Origin: Erodium maritimum
Taxonomy: Eukaryota > Streptophyta > Magnoliopsida > Geraniales > Geraniaceae
NCBI GenBank assembly: GCA_963921825.1
Contig: OY997590.1
Location: 40,255,039 to 40,319,038 of the forward strand
Direction: 5' to 3'
DNA: 64,000 nucleotides
Positions 21,289 to 32,456 of this stretch are shown in pieces; the first letter of the stretch is position 1; each line of letters opens with the position of its first letter. The notes under the pieces are model-generated. The model was given only the letters and a program-made list of their open reading frames with translations. It searched no databases and had not been told where the DNA came from. The position numbers and the translations under genes were made by a program.

Positions 21289-23551
21289 GTAAGAACCCAA
21301 AAACTTTTCATTTTGACGTGTTTGAATTCTAGGGTTTTGATTATAATTGGTTAAATGATGAACGGTTGAGGTTTAGGGTTCGTTGGGAACGTTTTGGGGC
21401 GAAAAGGATCGGTTTCCGCTGACCGGAGGCTCACGGGAGCTCCGACCACCGTGAGCCACCGTGGGTGGTGGCTGGCCGTGGCATGGACCGGCCACGGAAG
21501 TGCCGGACCGGTCTAGCCACCCACGGCCTAAGGATGGTCGGGTGGGGCCCTCGTGGTCGGGTCTCAGGTTTTTCGTGTTCGGGTGGTCTTGGACGATCCC
21601 CGAGTCGATGATTCAAACCCGTATTAAATTATGGAATTAAATTGGGAAAATTGGAAACGTTTGGTTTAGAAACTTTAAACGCGAATTGAATCGCTCGGAC
21701 ATCGGAAGTTGCTTCCGGCGAATGCGTTGGAAAAAGCGAATTATATTAGGATCGTAGAAACGAAAATGGGAATTTTCGGAGCCCTGAAAGGGCGTTTTCC
21801 GATCACGGGCAGATTCGCCGAGCCAGGCGAATCGGGCCTTTCCGGGCCCATGGTTGACACTGTCTAGTATTTGGGAAGTTTGGGAGCGATCGACATTGTG
21901 GGGGTTGCTTTTGTGCGTTAAGTTCATTAAATTCTGTTTTGCCTGCATATTTAAAAAATGTATTTTTTTGATCACCTTAGACCGTGCCACCGACCGCGGA
22001 AAGAGGAGGCTAACCGGGTGATCGTGAGCATTGCCGGAGCGTGAGCATTGGACTTGGAACACTTTACGAGGTAGGGAAAAGTAGTCGTATATCGGCCTTG
22101 ACTAGGGAAAGTTATCAATAGAAATGCATGTGGCACTTGGTGGTGTCGTAGGTTAAGTGAACTTATCGAACAATAGAAATGCATGTGGCACTTGGTGGTG
22201 CCGTAGGGTAAGTGAACCTATCGAGCAATAGAAATGCATGGGGCACTTGGTGGTGCCGTAGGTTAAGGAAACTTATCGTACGATAGAAGTGCATGTGGGC
22301 ATCTGGTTGTGTCCTTAGGTTTTGGAACCTTGCCGTGCTGTAGAATCACATGTGGGCACCTGGTTGTGCCCGTAGGTTGAGTGAACTGATTGTGTTTGCG
22401 TGTGGCCATGTGTGCCTGTGGGGTGTTGAACCCGTATGTTATTGAATGACTTGCCGAGTGGTAGTTAGTCGTTATGTTAATTTCGCTATTTGCTGATTAT
22501 TGTGTGATTATAGTATTGGTGTGGAGGTTTGGCCTGCCTGTCGACTCGCCATCGACAAAGGGTGCCACGACACCGGGTTGAGGTTGGCCCACCTTCCGAC
22601 TAGCTATCGGTAAAGTGTTGCGAGGTTCCGCGATGAAGGAGAGGCCCTCCTTCCGACTAGCAATCGGAAAAGTGTTGGTATCTGCCGCGATGAGGTACGC
22701 TGCCTTCCCGATGGCGGTCGGGTAAAATGCGAGGCTACGCCGGGCCTAGCCGGTTTGCTACTGGAAACCGTGCAGTTTGTGGTTTGTTTTTATTGTGTGA
22801 CATTTCTTGTGACCTTTGTGTGTGGGTGTAGGTATAGCCCGCATGTCAACTCGCCATCGACAAAGGGTGCCACGGTTCCGCGATGAAGGAGAGGCCCTCC
22901 TTCCAACAAGCAATCGGAAAAGTGTTGCTATGTGCCGCGATGAGGTACGCTGCCTTCCCGATGGCGGTCGGGTAAAATGCGAGGCTACGCCGGGCCTAGC
23001 CGGTTTGCTACCGGAAACTGTGCAGTGTGCGGCTTGTTGTTATTGTGTGACATTGCTTGTGACCTTTGTGTGTGGGTGGAGGTATGGCCCGCCTGTCGAC
23101 TCGCCATCGACAAAGGGTGCCACTGTTCCGCGATGAAGGAGAGGCCCTCCGTCCGACTAGCACTCGGAAAAGTGTTGCTATGTACCGCGATGAGGTACGC
23201 TGCCTTCCCGATCGGCGGTCGGGTAAAATGTGGGGCTACGCCGGACCCAACGTCTTGCTAACGTAAAATCGTGCTGTGGGTGTGGTATTGCGTGATATTG
23301 ATCACGGTTATGTTATGTTTATTGAGGTCGTCATTACTGTGCCGGGTCTACATTACGTGCACGGGTGTTAGATGGTGGGGGAAATTGACAGTTATTGGTG
23401 TGACAGTCGGGTTATTATGTGTTGTGGGGTAGTGGTCCCCTGTGTTTGTTGATTGAAGCCGGTGTCTTTGGCATTTCTGCTGGTATGCCGTAGTCAATCT
23501 GGTATCCGTGGCGGTGAGCGAAATGCTCACCCCTTGCTGCTTTTCCTACAG
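21289..23551 (+). other. Candidate LTR-embedded intron (S1)
   Basis: Bounded by CCCTACG|GTAAGA and CTTTTCCTACAG|G, the same layout as in the other long LTRs. Predicted length is about 2.26 kb. This is motif-based inference only. Confidence 0.4.
22529..23265 (+). repeat. About 250-bp tandem repeat, 3 units (S1)
   Basis: Units begin near 22529, 22831 and 23081, each with CGCCATCGACAAAGGGTGCC and later CGCGATGAGGTACGCTGCC. The first is about 50 bp longer and the last is incomplete. Confidence 0.85.
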
Positions 23552-23814
23552 GTATTGGCCGCGAGGCGGACTAGGAGAACTCTCGAAGCTTGAAGAGTTG
23601 GGAGCGGGAGTCCGGGTCTTTGGTAGTTTAGCGACGTACATTTAGGCTTTTTGTTCGCTTGTTTTGAACGTATTTTCAGTTGTAAAAATATTGTTTTGAT
23701 TAAGGATAAGTGGCGTTTTGAAGCGGGTTATTAAAATGTTTGAAAATTTATTTTACTTGTTTCACCGTTCGCGTTCCGGGTTCGGTCATACTGAATTCGG
23801 GGCGTGACACTGGT

Positions 23815-24880
23815 ACTACACAAGCATGAGTTGACTTTAAATAAATTGTCGAATCTATTTAGCTACGCATAGTTCAATCAACTTGACGACCGAATGCATC
23901 GATCATCAAGGAGAACTACATAGAAAAACGAATCACGAAGCTCTGGTAATACACAAGAATAAGTAAACTCTAAATAATGGAAAAATCTACTTAGCTATGC
24001 CTAGTTCACTTCTTGAAAACCGAACATCATCGATCAAGATGAGTTCGGTAATCAAGTAGAACTATGTAGAACATCAAATCACGATATTCAGGTAATACAC
24101 AAGTGTAAGTAAGTTCTATAAAAGTGAAATCTCATCTCACACTAGATCGAATCATGGATTGCTCCAAACAAGAATCTACATAGCGCACAGAACAATTAAG
24201 GAAAATCGCCAAATCGCTTGGTTGGCTTGAAACACGCAAGAGAATCGAGAAAACACATCCTATCATATTTCTATCTTGTCAATAAGAAATAAAGACATGT
24301 GAATGTCGGAAATCCTAGATAGGTTCACTAAATGGCTAAAGTTCGCATTTTTACAAACTCTAGCCTAGAACTTGATATACACCCAAGAGATGAAATAGCT
24401 AGCACATGAAATCGGGTTTAAAACCATGAAAGTTCAACACAAAGTAAGAAAATCATGCTTGAACATCGAGTAGCTTAAATATAGATAAATACCCAAAGAA
24501 GCAAATGGAGGCTATTTAAGCTCAACGAACCCTAATAATGGCATAAACATCACTAATGTGAAATTAACTATAAAACCATGCATCAACTTAAAGTAAATCT
24601 ACATTTACACAATACCCATGACCAAGGATTGGAATCCAAGGTCATGGATTTTAAAATCCTACCCAAACATACCAAAAACCTAACTTTAAAATAAAACTAG
24701 AGATTATTAACGATTAGAACCGGGATTGGGTTGAGAAACCCAATCAAAAACTTCTCTATCTTGCAAACCCACCATCTCCAACTCTCCAAAGCTTCAACAC
24801 ATGAAAATGGAGAAGTTGAAGATGTTGGGAGGCTCATTGAAGCTTGTAACCTCCTTGGATTGTCAAATATATGGTCTTAG
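23815..24880. other. Unassigned AT-rich DNA with about 115-130-bp repeats
   Basis: Two to three units (about 23815-24130) contain CTTAGCTA.GC.TAGTTCA, a CATCGATCA motif and ATCACGA..CTCTGGTAATAC; they continue the repeat at 20430-20550. The rest (24131-24880) has no gene. Its wording is compatible with old LTR or leader DNA. Confidence 0.45.
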
Positions 24881-26729
24881 TGTTGGAGTTCTAGGGAGCA
24901 AAACGCAGCGGAAATTAAAAATTTTCCCTAGAATAACCTCAGGATCCATGTAATTCCGAGTAAACCGACAAACAAAAATTAAAGGAGAGATTACCTCTTT
25001 CAATTTTTCAGCTTTGTTCGAGACTGGGACCAACTTGCAGCTCGTATATATCAGCAACGAACCGTTGGAATCAAAATCCCTCCGGTCAGATTGGAGCCGA
25101 ATGTGTGTAGAACGTTCAATCCAAAAATCAGAAAGATCGGACCTCGATGAACTTCCGATCGAGCTCTTTACAGTGGCTGGTCGGACAGATTCTGGGCAGG
25201 AAAATCTGCCCAGATTTTTCTTCTCTTCTTGCAAACAAACAACACCCGAAACAAATGGATTTGGCTTGAGTATCCAAGACGCCTACGTATCCTCTTGGAG
25301 GAATCAAAGCCACGTAGTACTTGAACAGTACTTCCCAAAATCGTTTGTGTGCTAGCACAAGATGAATAACACTTCCTCCTCTCTCTTTTCTCTCTACTCG
25401 TTTTTCTCTCTACACTTTGAGAACCATTCTCAACACAACCTTGATAAAAAAAATATGATTTTTCTTCTCTCTCTTGCATGCTTACTTAACCCAACATGAC
25501 CACACTTATTTTATTTGGAAAAGCCCAACACTTGGACTTCCAACTTGGACAAGTGTCTCACTTAGTTAGGTTTTGCATGCTTACTATTCCTAAATATGAC
25601 TCCACTAAGTCATTTCAAGCAAACCCAACTCTTGGACTTTCTTTTATGGAAAATGTCTCATTTTCGGAGTAGTGGCCATGCAAAAATACCCTCTTTGAAT
25701 TTCAAAAATTCAAGAGTCATTTTTGCATTTTAATTGCCCAACATAATCTTTGTTATATTGGAAATTTGAAAAACGAGTTTAACGAATAAATAAATATTAT
25801 ATCAAATATAATATATTATTTTATTCACTTAATGGACTTCCAAAGTCCAATACGATTTTGGACTTGTTGTAAGGCGTGACCCTGTAGGCTCATACGACGT
25901 TCGGCAGTGGGCCCGAAATCCTCGATTCGTCCACATGTCATAGTTGTCTTCTAGCAAAGCAATATGACTACCCAAACGTGTATGATGACCGTCAAAGCGA
26001 CTTAACCTTTACACGCTAATATGCTAACCCTTCTGTCAACGATATCTCGATCGAATAAGGCATAAGGCCGTCATCCTTATTTTGTTCGATCGTTGTTTCT
26101 TGATCTTAAGTAGACTGCCAGTGATAACTCTTTATCAATTAGCATATGCTTTTTCTGCAGTCCCACTTATCAGGGGGGCCGAACGATATCTCTCATATTT
26201 ATATGAGTGAAAGATCCTTTATCAGTCAACCATATCTCTCACATAGACACTCATGCACCCAATCACAACCTTTATAATTGCCCGGTTAAAGACAACGTTT
26301 AACTGTGTCAAAGCACACAGCTACCTATGTAGAAATCGTGATGACTATAAGGTCAGAGGACTTAAGTCATATTACGGTACTGAGAAATACTCATGACAGT
26401 TCCTATGCAGTATTCTCACAATGGGTCATCCAATGTCATTTCCCTAAATGACATCTATGATTTGACTTCATATCCAATATGTATGATCAGTAAAACGTGA
26501 TCATCAGCCAACACATACTAGTCTTAGTATATCAGTAAGACCAGGGATCAAGTGAATATTACTCTATGACTTCTAAGAGTTTTACTATCAGGTCCTCAAC
26601 CCGATGATCTTAAGAAAGAGTATTATTCACACTATTATCATTTCATAAATGATAATAGTAGTACCGATGTATTAATGAAATAATAATGCCGTCCATGAAC
26701 ACGATTGGCCTAGGGCCCAAAAACCAACA
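24881..26729 (-). repeat. 3' LTR of copia element E
   Basis: A 1,849-bp LTR, TGTTGG...CCAACA on either strand, matching 34098-35850 (inverted) and 42413-43217 (partial). Confidence 0.92.
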
Positions 26730-26730
26730 C

Positions 26731-26742
26731 TCCCACTTGTAG
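26731..26742 (-). other. Polypurine tract of E
   Basis: On the minus strand TACAAGTGGGAG immediately precedes the 3' LTR. It is preceded by the usual copia end (Asp-Asn-Met-Val-Asp-Pro then His-Val-Arg-Ser-Met-Gly), whose halves lie on both sides of the LINE. Confidence 0.85.
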
Positions 26743-26804
26743 TAGGTCCAATCGACATTACAAGTAATGCCCATTGACCTTTTTTTGACGAGAAGAGGGA
26801 TTTA

Positions 26805-29800
26805 TTAATGAATATCAGAGACCAGTAACCCAGAAATGGGTTCTGGGAAATACGAGTAATCCCACATCATAGATGCCCACTCTCGGGCATTTCTAGCTAG
26901 CATATGCGCTACCCTGTTTGCAGTTCTTTTAACATGAACTACAATTACATCAGTTAAACCAGAGATAAGAAGCTTACAATCTTCAACAATAGCTCCAAAT
27001 GGAGTGATCAGGGTCGACTTACTATTAACCGCCATAACTAGCCCCAGGCAGTCCGACTCAATCACTCCATGATCAAGGCCCCTGTCTACCAGACTTTGTA
27101 ATGTCGCCTTCAAAGTCAAGGCCTCCAACAACTCTGGATCCTGAATTCTCCAAAAAACCTTACACTGCATAAAACTTGGAGATCCATCATCCTTGCGACA
27201 TACCCAGCCACCACCACCCCCGAACCCCTGGAACACCGCTGCATATGTATTAACCTTCCACATCCCAAGGGTCGTTTTCTTCCACAACCCGGTAACTCGG
27301 GGCTCACCCCCGGCCACTCTAACCACCGACACTTGAGCCTCTTTCCAATCCCTCAGTAATTGCTCTGCTCCACGAACGATACCCTTCACAGAAGGGCTCT
27401 TCCCCTCCCAGACCCTCTGATTACGAGCCCTTCAAAGGTTCCAACAAATCACAGAGACGATGTCAGCTCTAGCTCCTCCACCTGACTCCCATCCGAGCTC
27501 TAACCATTCTCTGAACCGTCCAATACCAACGGGGAGATAGTCCAACACCTTACTCCAGACTGCCCTCGCAATCGGGCAACCATACATCACATGCTCAATC
27601 GACTCCTCAGCACCACAAACCACACAACTCAAATCAACATTCACCCTTCTCACTATCAGCCTATCATTAGTTGGTAGACATCCAGACACACCCCTCCATA
27701 AGAAATGACATATCTTAGGAGGAACCTTGAGTTTCCATAACCGCTTCCAAAATACATCCCGCTCCTGATCATTCCATCTCCCTTCCTGAACCTGCAAATT
27801 TCGATATACATCACTAACACTATAATGCCCACTACGGGACCCAATCCAATACCAGTCATCTGCAGGCAAGCTAGAATTTAAAGGCACCCTCAAAATAGCC
27901 TCTGCGTCCTGGGCCTTGAATAAATCACCAATCAACTCTTCATTCCAGCTTCTGGACCCCGCCTTAAACAGACAACTCACGGTCCAATGGCCTATTCTGG
28001 GGGGTTCGGCCTCCACCCTGCCCGACTCGGTTAGTAGCCAAGCTTCCCCTAGAATTTTCGTGTTCTCCCCTGACCCTATTCTCTTCCTGATTCCCCCACT
28101 CACAATACCCTGCGCATCCATAATACTATTCCAGATTGGACTAGCATTTGGCCTCTTCACTTCGTGTATAAAATCTGATAACAGGTAGTACTTGGCTTTC
28201 ATGATACGAGCCACTAGAATATCTGGGTTACTCATAAGTCTCCACCCTTGTTTCCCCAACAAAGCTAGATTAAAATCCCGGAGAACCTTAAAACCTATAC
28301 CTCCTTTCAGCTTGTGGTCACATAGTCCCTGCCAGTTCCGCCACTTAATCCCGGACCCTGACCGAACATCATTCCTCCACCAATATATGTTCATCTCTAC
28401 CTCCAACTCCTGTATCAAACTGTCAGGGAGCATATACACACTCATGGTATAAGTCGGTAATGCTTGAATGACAGACTTAAGCAATACTTCCTTGCCAGCT
28501 TTGCTCAACATCAAATCATCCCAACTACTAATTCGTTTCAAAATTCTCTCCTTTATAAAATAAAAGGACCGATACCGGCTTCTTCCTAGAATAACTGGGA
28601 GTCCAAGATAAGAGCCCATCTCGTCAGACACCTGTATCTGAAGAATTTCCCCAATCCGACTCTTTACCTCTCCCTCAGTGTTCAGGCTAAATAGAATTGT
28701 AGACTTCTCAACATTCACCTTTTGACCCGATGCCCGCTCATACATCCCCAACAACTGCTTCCAACTGCATGCCTCCTCTTCCAGTGCTCTACTAAAGAAT
28801 AGACTGTCGTCTGCAAAGAACAAATGCGAAACAGTCGAGGCATCCTTTACCACTCTGGTGCCCTGAATCAAGCCTCGAACCTCAAAATTCTCAATGAGCC
28901 TGGATAGACCTTCTGCACAAATAATAAACAAGAAAGGAGATAACGGGTCACCCTGTCTAATGCCTCTGCTCGGAAGGATCGGACCCAACCTCCTGCCTTC
29001 AGATGAGACCCAGAGCCTAGGAGTCTTGACACACACCATTATCAATCGAACCCAATGTGTATCAAACCCCATACCGAGTAGGACCTTCTCTAGATAACCC
29101 TAGTTAACACGGTCATATGCTTTCTGCATGTCGACCTTAATTGCCATACTCCCCACCTTCCCCTGTCTTCTGTTCTTCTGCGCATGTAACAACGCCCCTG
29201 AGATCATTAAATTATCAGTAATCAATCTGCCTTTCAAAAAGGCGCTTTGGGACTCTAAAATGATCTCCTGCAGGATCCCCGACATCCTCCTGCTCATAAC
29301 TTTGGCACCACTTTGTAAATAACATTACAAAGTGCAATAGGCTGAAACTCCCCTATCCTCCTCGGGGATCGAACCTTAGGAATAAGAACTAGATTTGTAT
29401 CGTTCAAATTCCTAGGTAAGACCCCTGTCTGGAAAAACTCCTTAACCAACTTACACACCTGAGCTCCCACAACCGGCCAGAATCTCTGATAGAACCCCGG
29501 GTTGAAACCATCTGGACCCGGGCTTTTCAGAGGTAACATGCTAAAGACCGCCCAACGAACCTCCTCATCCTCCACTGGTCGCAACAACGCTTGATTATTC
29601 GCTGGCGAAACCAGTCGAGGCACCAAGTTACTGACCTCATCCACATTCCCCACTTCTGCGGTGAACAAATCAACAAAGTGCTCCAATATCTCTTCTTCCA
29701 ACCCCGCTTCCCAAAATTTCTCAACGCCCGAACTATCAACCAAGGACCTTATACGGTTCCTACGTCTTCGGGCTGTAGTTTTCCTGTGGAAATATTTTGA

Positions 29801-30852
29801 GTTTTGATCCCCACTCTGGTGCCAATGCTGCTTCGCTCTCTGGCTCCATATATCATTCTTCTGAGCTAGTAGTTTGGCCATTTCCGATCTCAACCTCTGG
29901 ACCCGCAGTCCACTCCTCCTATCCCATTTCCCCCAAGACTATTTAGTTCTTCCCTGCACCGCCTGATACGGATCGAGATAGTGTCACCCGGCCGGCCCAA
30001 TTCCCCAGCTCCTACGCCGTCCGCTTCAGTTTCTCCTCAAGACTCTGACCACCATTTCCAAACCAAACTGATCGGACAATGACCTCACACTGAGGGTCTC
30101 TGTTCCACGCTTCCTGAAATCGAAAACTTCGAGTCCTCCTTTCTCTCATCTCCTTCCTAGCATATAAAATTATGGGAGCGTGGTCTGAGGTAGACAATCC
30201 CCCGTGGCATAAAATTGAGTCCGGGTACAGTTGATCCCACTGACAGTTCACTCCCAACCTGTCCAACTGAACTTCCAACCTACTATGATCATAACGTCTG
30301 TTATCCCAAGTGAACCTGTAGCCAAGAATATCAACATCACGTAAATTACTATCAAGAAGAGCATTACGGAAACCTGTTTGGAGTGAATATCGGGTAGAAA
30401 TTCCCTCCACGCCTGTCTTCCCTCGAAAGGGTATTGTTGAAGTCCCCCATAATGGCCCAAGGGCCCGACCTCCTCTCGCCCAGGCTTCGTATCAAGTCCC
30501 ACGTCACATGCCTCCTGTCCCATTTTCGCTCACCATATATACCAGTCAGTCGGATTAAAACCCCTTCCTCATTCAACATTTCCATATCCACATGATTCAG
30601 GGAGAAAGACAATAAAGACCCATTTTCTTTGCTCCGCCAGAACATTGCAAAACCCCCACTTCCACCAACACTATCCACCGAGAAAACACCCTCCATATCA
30701 AGTACACCTTTCAAATTTTCCACCACAAATCTCTTACTTTTCGTTTCAGAAAGAAAAATTACATCGGGTTTCTTTTGAGCCACAAGCTCGATTAGGAACT
30801 GTTTCGCCCCGGGGTTCCCAAGCCCCCGGCAGTTCCAAGCTATAAAAATCAT
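26805..30852 (-). pseudogene. LINE ORF2: endonuclease, reverse transcriptase, zf-RVT, RNase H
   Basis: Reading from 30852: an apurinic-type endonuclease with WNCRGLGNP, LSETK, GDFNN, a frameshift near 30405, then DRLGVN and SDHAPI. RT starts at about 29890 with GPDGFNPGFY and LIPKVRSPRRIGEF, a one-base shift near 29308, then ESQSAFLKGRLITDN. After a TAG at 29100-29102 (a Trp codon in relatives) it continues to 27432 with GIRQGDPLSPFLF and the catalytic FADDSLFF. Next is zf-RVT (VPPKICHFLWR; CVVCGAEE...HVMYGC). A TGA at 27432-27434 replaces another Trp. RNase H (27389-26805) keeps Glu and one Asp (IESDCLGL), but the first Asp appears as Tyr (VNTYAAVF). Further shifts lie in 29894-30011. The element is dead but complete in outline. 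Confidence 0.92.
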
Positions 30853-32228
30853 TGTGATTGGCGGGGTTGCTTAGCAACCCTCTCCAACTCCAACATATCC
30901 GCTTCCTGAGAATCAGGGGCTAGGATCACCCCAAAATTCTCCACCTGCTCTCTGGTCTCCTGTACCTTTTTCCCCAACAAAGAGGCCCTCGATGCCCCCA
31001 GGATCGAGTTGCCTCCGAGAACCCCCGACCTGGTCTTGGACACCCTCTTGAACTTCCCTGGAACTGTCGCTGCACCAACTTCCATGGAACCCACTTCATT
31101 CTCCCCACTGAAAGTGTTTACTTGTCCACTAACTTGGGTCTGCTCAACCGGATGTCCCTCTAATGGAACCTGATTTAGGTCCATCACACCCACACCTTCC
31201 TTGGCCAACGACGACCTCCTCAACCCCCCAGCCCCTTGTACACTTCTCCGGACCGAGCCATCAACGCCAGCTCCGGCCCCCTCAGAACGAGTTCCCCTGG
31301 AACTGACCTCCTCCGGACCTGCACTACAAGACGGACCATGAGCTGGTCCCTGCTTCCTCCAGCTCCCGTCCGACCTTCCCGGGGAGGTGTTCCGTCTCGA
31401 GCTGCTGTCCTCCCCACCCTTACTCCACTGGCCCATCCACATTTCCGAGTCACGAGTCTGACTCGTCCTTCTTACCAACACACTCGACCGTAAACTGTCA
31501 CCATAGGGCAGCACATCCGGCTCCTCCCCGACTTCAACAAAGTCACATTCCTTCAATGTGTGACTTATTATCCCATAACAGTAACAGAAATCTTGAAGCC
31601 GTTCATAGCAAAACCTCACCCAAGTAAACTCATTCGATGTGCTCAGCCTGAATTTCAGAACCCGTCGCAACAGCTTATTAATGTCCCATCTCACCCGGAT
31701 GTGTAAGTACTCATCTCTTGCTCGATCATCTTCATTACAGTCTTCCTCCACAAATTCACCCAACATATTGCCAATCCTCTCCCCAACTTTGCCTGTCCTA
31801 GCAATGAAAGGCAAGTGCCACAGTTGCACCCATAAGGAAACATGGCTAAAAACCAATGACTCTGGTTTTATACTTGGTTCAAATTCCTGTAACAGCAAGA
31901 GGGATTTGTTGAACCACAAAGGTTCCAACTCCATCACCCTCAATTTTGCACGTTCAGTACGAAAAAATAATCCGAATACTCCGGTTTCAATTTTCAGATC
32001 CGGTTCGTCCCAACTCCGCTTCACGATCTCATTGAAAACCCTCCTATTGAAACCTCTACGGGACAACAACTTACCAGCAAGACCATGTTTATATTTGTCG
32101 CCCCCGGCACTGAACTCGCTCTCAGAGATCACGAACTCTTCCTCCTCTTCCTCCAGCACAATCCCCCCAATCAAGCCCTCAATCTCCTCCACTGTCGGCT
32201 CGTTACGTTGAGCCCTAGCCTGCGACAT
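30849..32228 (-). CDS. LINE ORF1 protein (DUF4283 domain, CCHC knuckle)
   Basis: A 459-residue frame that remains open. The N-terminal region is acidic (a run of Glu near residue 27), followed by a DUF4283-like domain (about 50-215: LAGKLLSRRGFNRRVFNEIV, FFRTERAKLRVMELEPLWF, VSLWVQLWHLPF) and a zf-CCHC_4 knuckle (CYCYGIISHTLKEC). One Cys of the knuckle is Tyr. The C-terminal half is basic and low-complexity. Such proteins bind the LINE RNA and act in the RNP. I chose the Met at 32228 (MSQARAQRNEP) because this is where homologous ORF1 proteins usually begin; the frame also extends 43 codons upstream to 32357. The stop overlaps the ORF2 start as ATGA. Confidence 0.8.
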   Translation of the reverse strand: MSQARAQRNEPTVEEIEGLIGGIVLEEEEEEFVISESEFSAGGDKYKHGLAGKLLSRRGFNRRVFNEIVKRSWDEPDLKIETGVFGLFFRTERAKLRVMELEPLWFNKSLLLLQEFEPSIKPESLVFSHVSLWVQLWHLPFIARTGKVGERIGNMLGEFVEEDCNEDDRARDEYLHIRVRWDINKLLRRVLKFRLSTSNEFTWVRFCYERLQDFCYCYGIISHTLKECDFVEVGEEPDVLPYGDSLRSSVLVRRTSQTRDSEMWMGQWSKGGEDSSSRRNTSPGRSDGSWRKQGPAHGPSCSAGPEEVSSRGTRSEGAGAGVDGSVRRSVQGAGGLRRSSLAKEGVGVMDLNQVPLEGHPVEQTQVSGQVNTFSGENEVGSMEVGAATVPGKFKRVSKTRSGVLGGNSILGASRASLLGKKVQETREQVENFGVILAPDSQEADMLELERVAKQPRQSQ

Positions 32229-32456
32229 ATCGACGCCCAGAACCAACCACCCAACAGTAGTAGAAGAAGGAACTGAAACACGAAGCCTGAGAACCAGAAG
32301 CCGGACGAGAGATCCACCGGCGCCGACTTTGCACATAACCCTAGAAGGATACGACAAAACCTAACTTTAGCGTCCGAAAAGTTCGGAGCAAAGTACCGTG
32401 CGCTTTATGTAAATGTGATTCCTAATGTGCCAGGGTATTTTAATACCCATTGACCT

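Larger units (their letters stand above)
20551..23809 (+). mobile_element. Solo long gypsy LTR S1
   Basis: A single 3,259-bp LTR starts TGTAAGGACCGCTCC and ends GGGGCGTGACA, with a perfect CTGGT duplication at 20546-20550 and 23810-23814. It left no internal region, so it arose by recombination between two LTRs. Inside are a purine-rich stretch (21100-21200), a donor TACG|GTAAGA at 21288/21289, about 250-bp tandem repeats (22529-23265), the stem-loop at 23513-23531 and the acceptor AG at 23550-23551. Confidence 0.93.
26781..32445 (-). mobile_element. Nearly full-length L1-type LINE
   Basis: A 5.7-kb non-LTR retrotransposon on the minus strand. It has ORF1 (32228-30849), ORF2 (30852 to 26805), a 3' tail with AATAAA and poly(A) (T run at 26780-26786), and an 11-bp target duplication CCCATTGACCT at 26770-26780 and 32446-32456. 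It is inserted in the very end of the copia E pol. It has two nonsense mutations and several frameshifts. Confidence 0.93.

Noticed and set aside
27916-28452. Plus-strand frames opposite the LINE and copia coding regions (also 31639-32211, 33299-33595)
   Set aside because: They are antisense shadows of well-supported domains on the minus strand.
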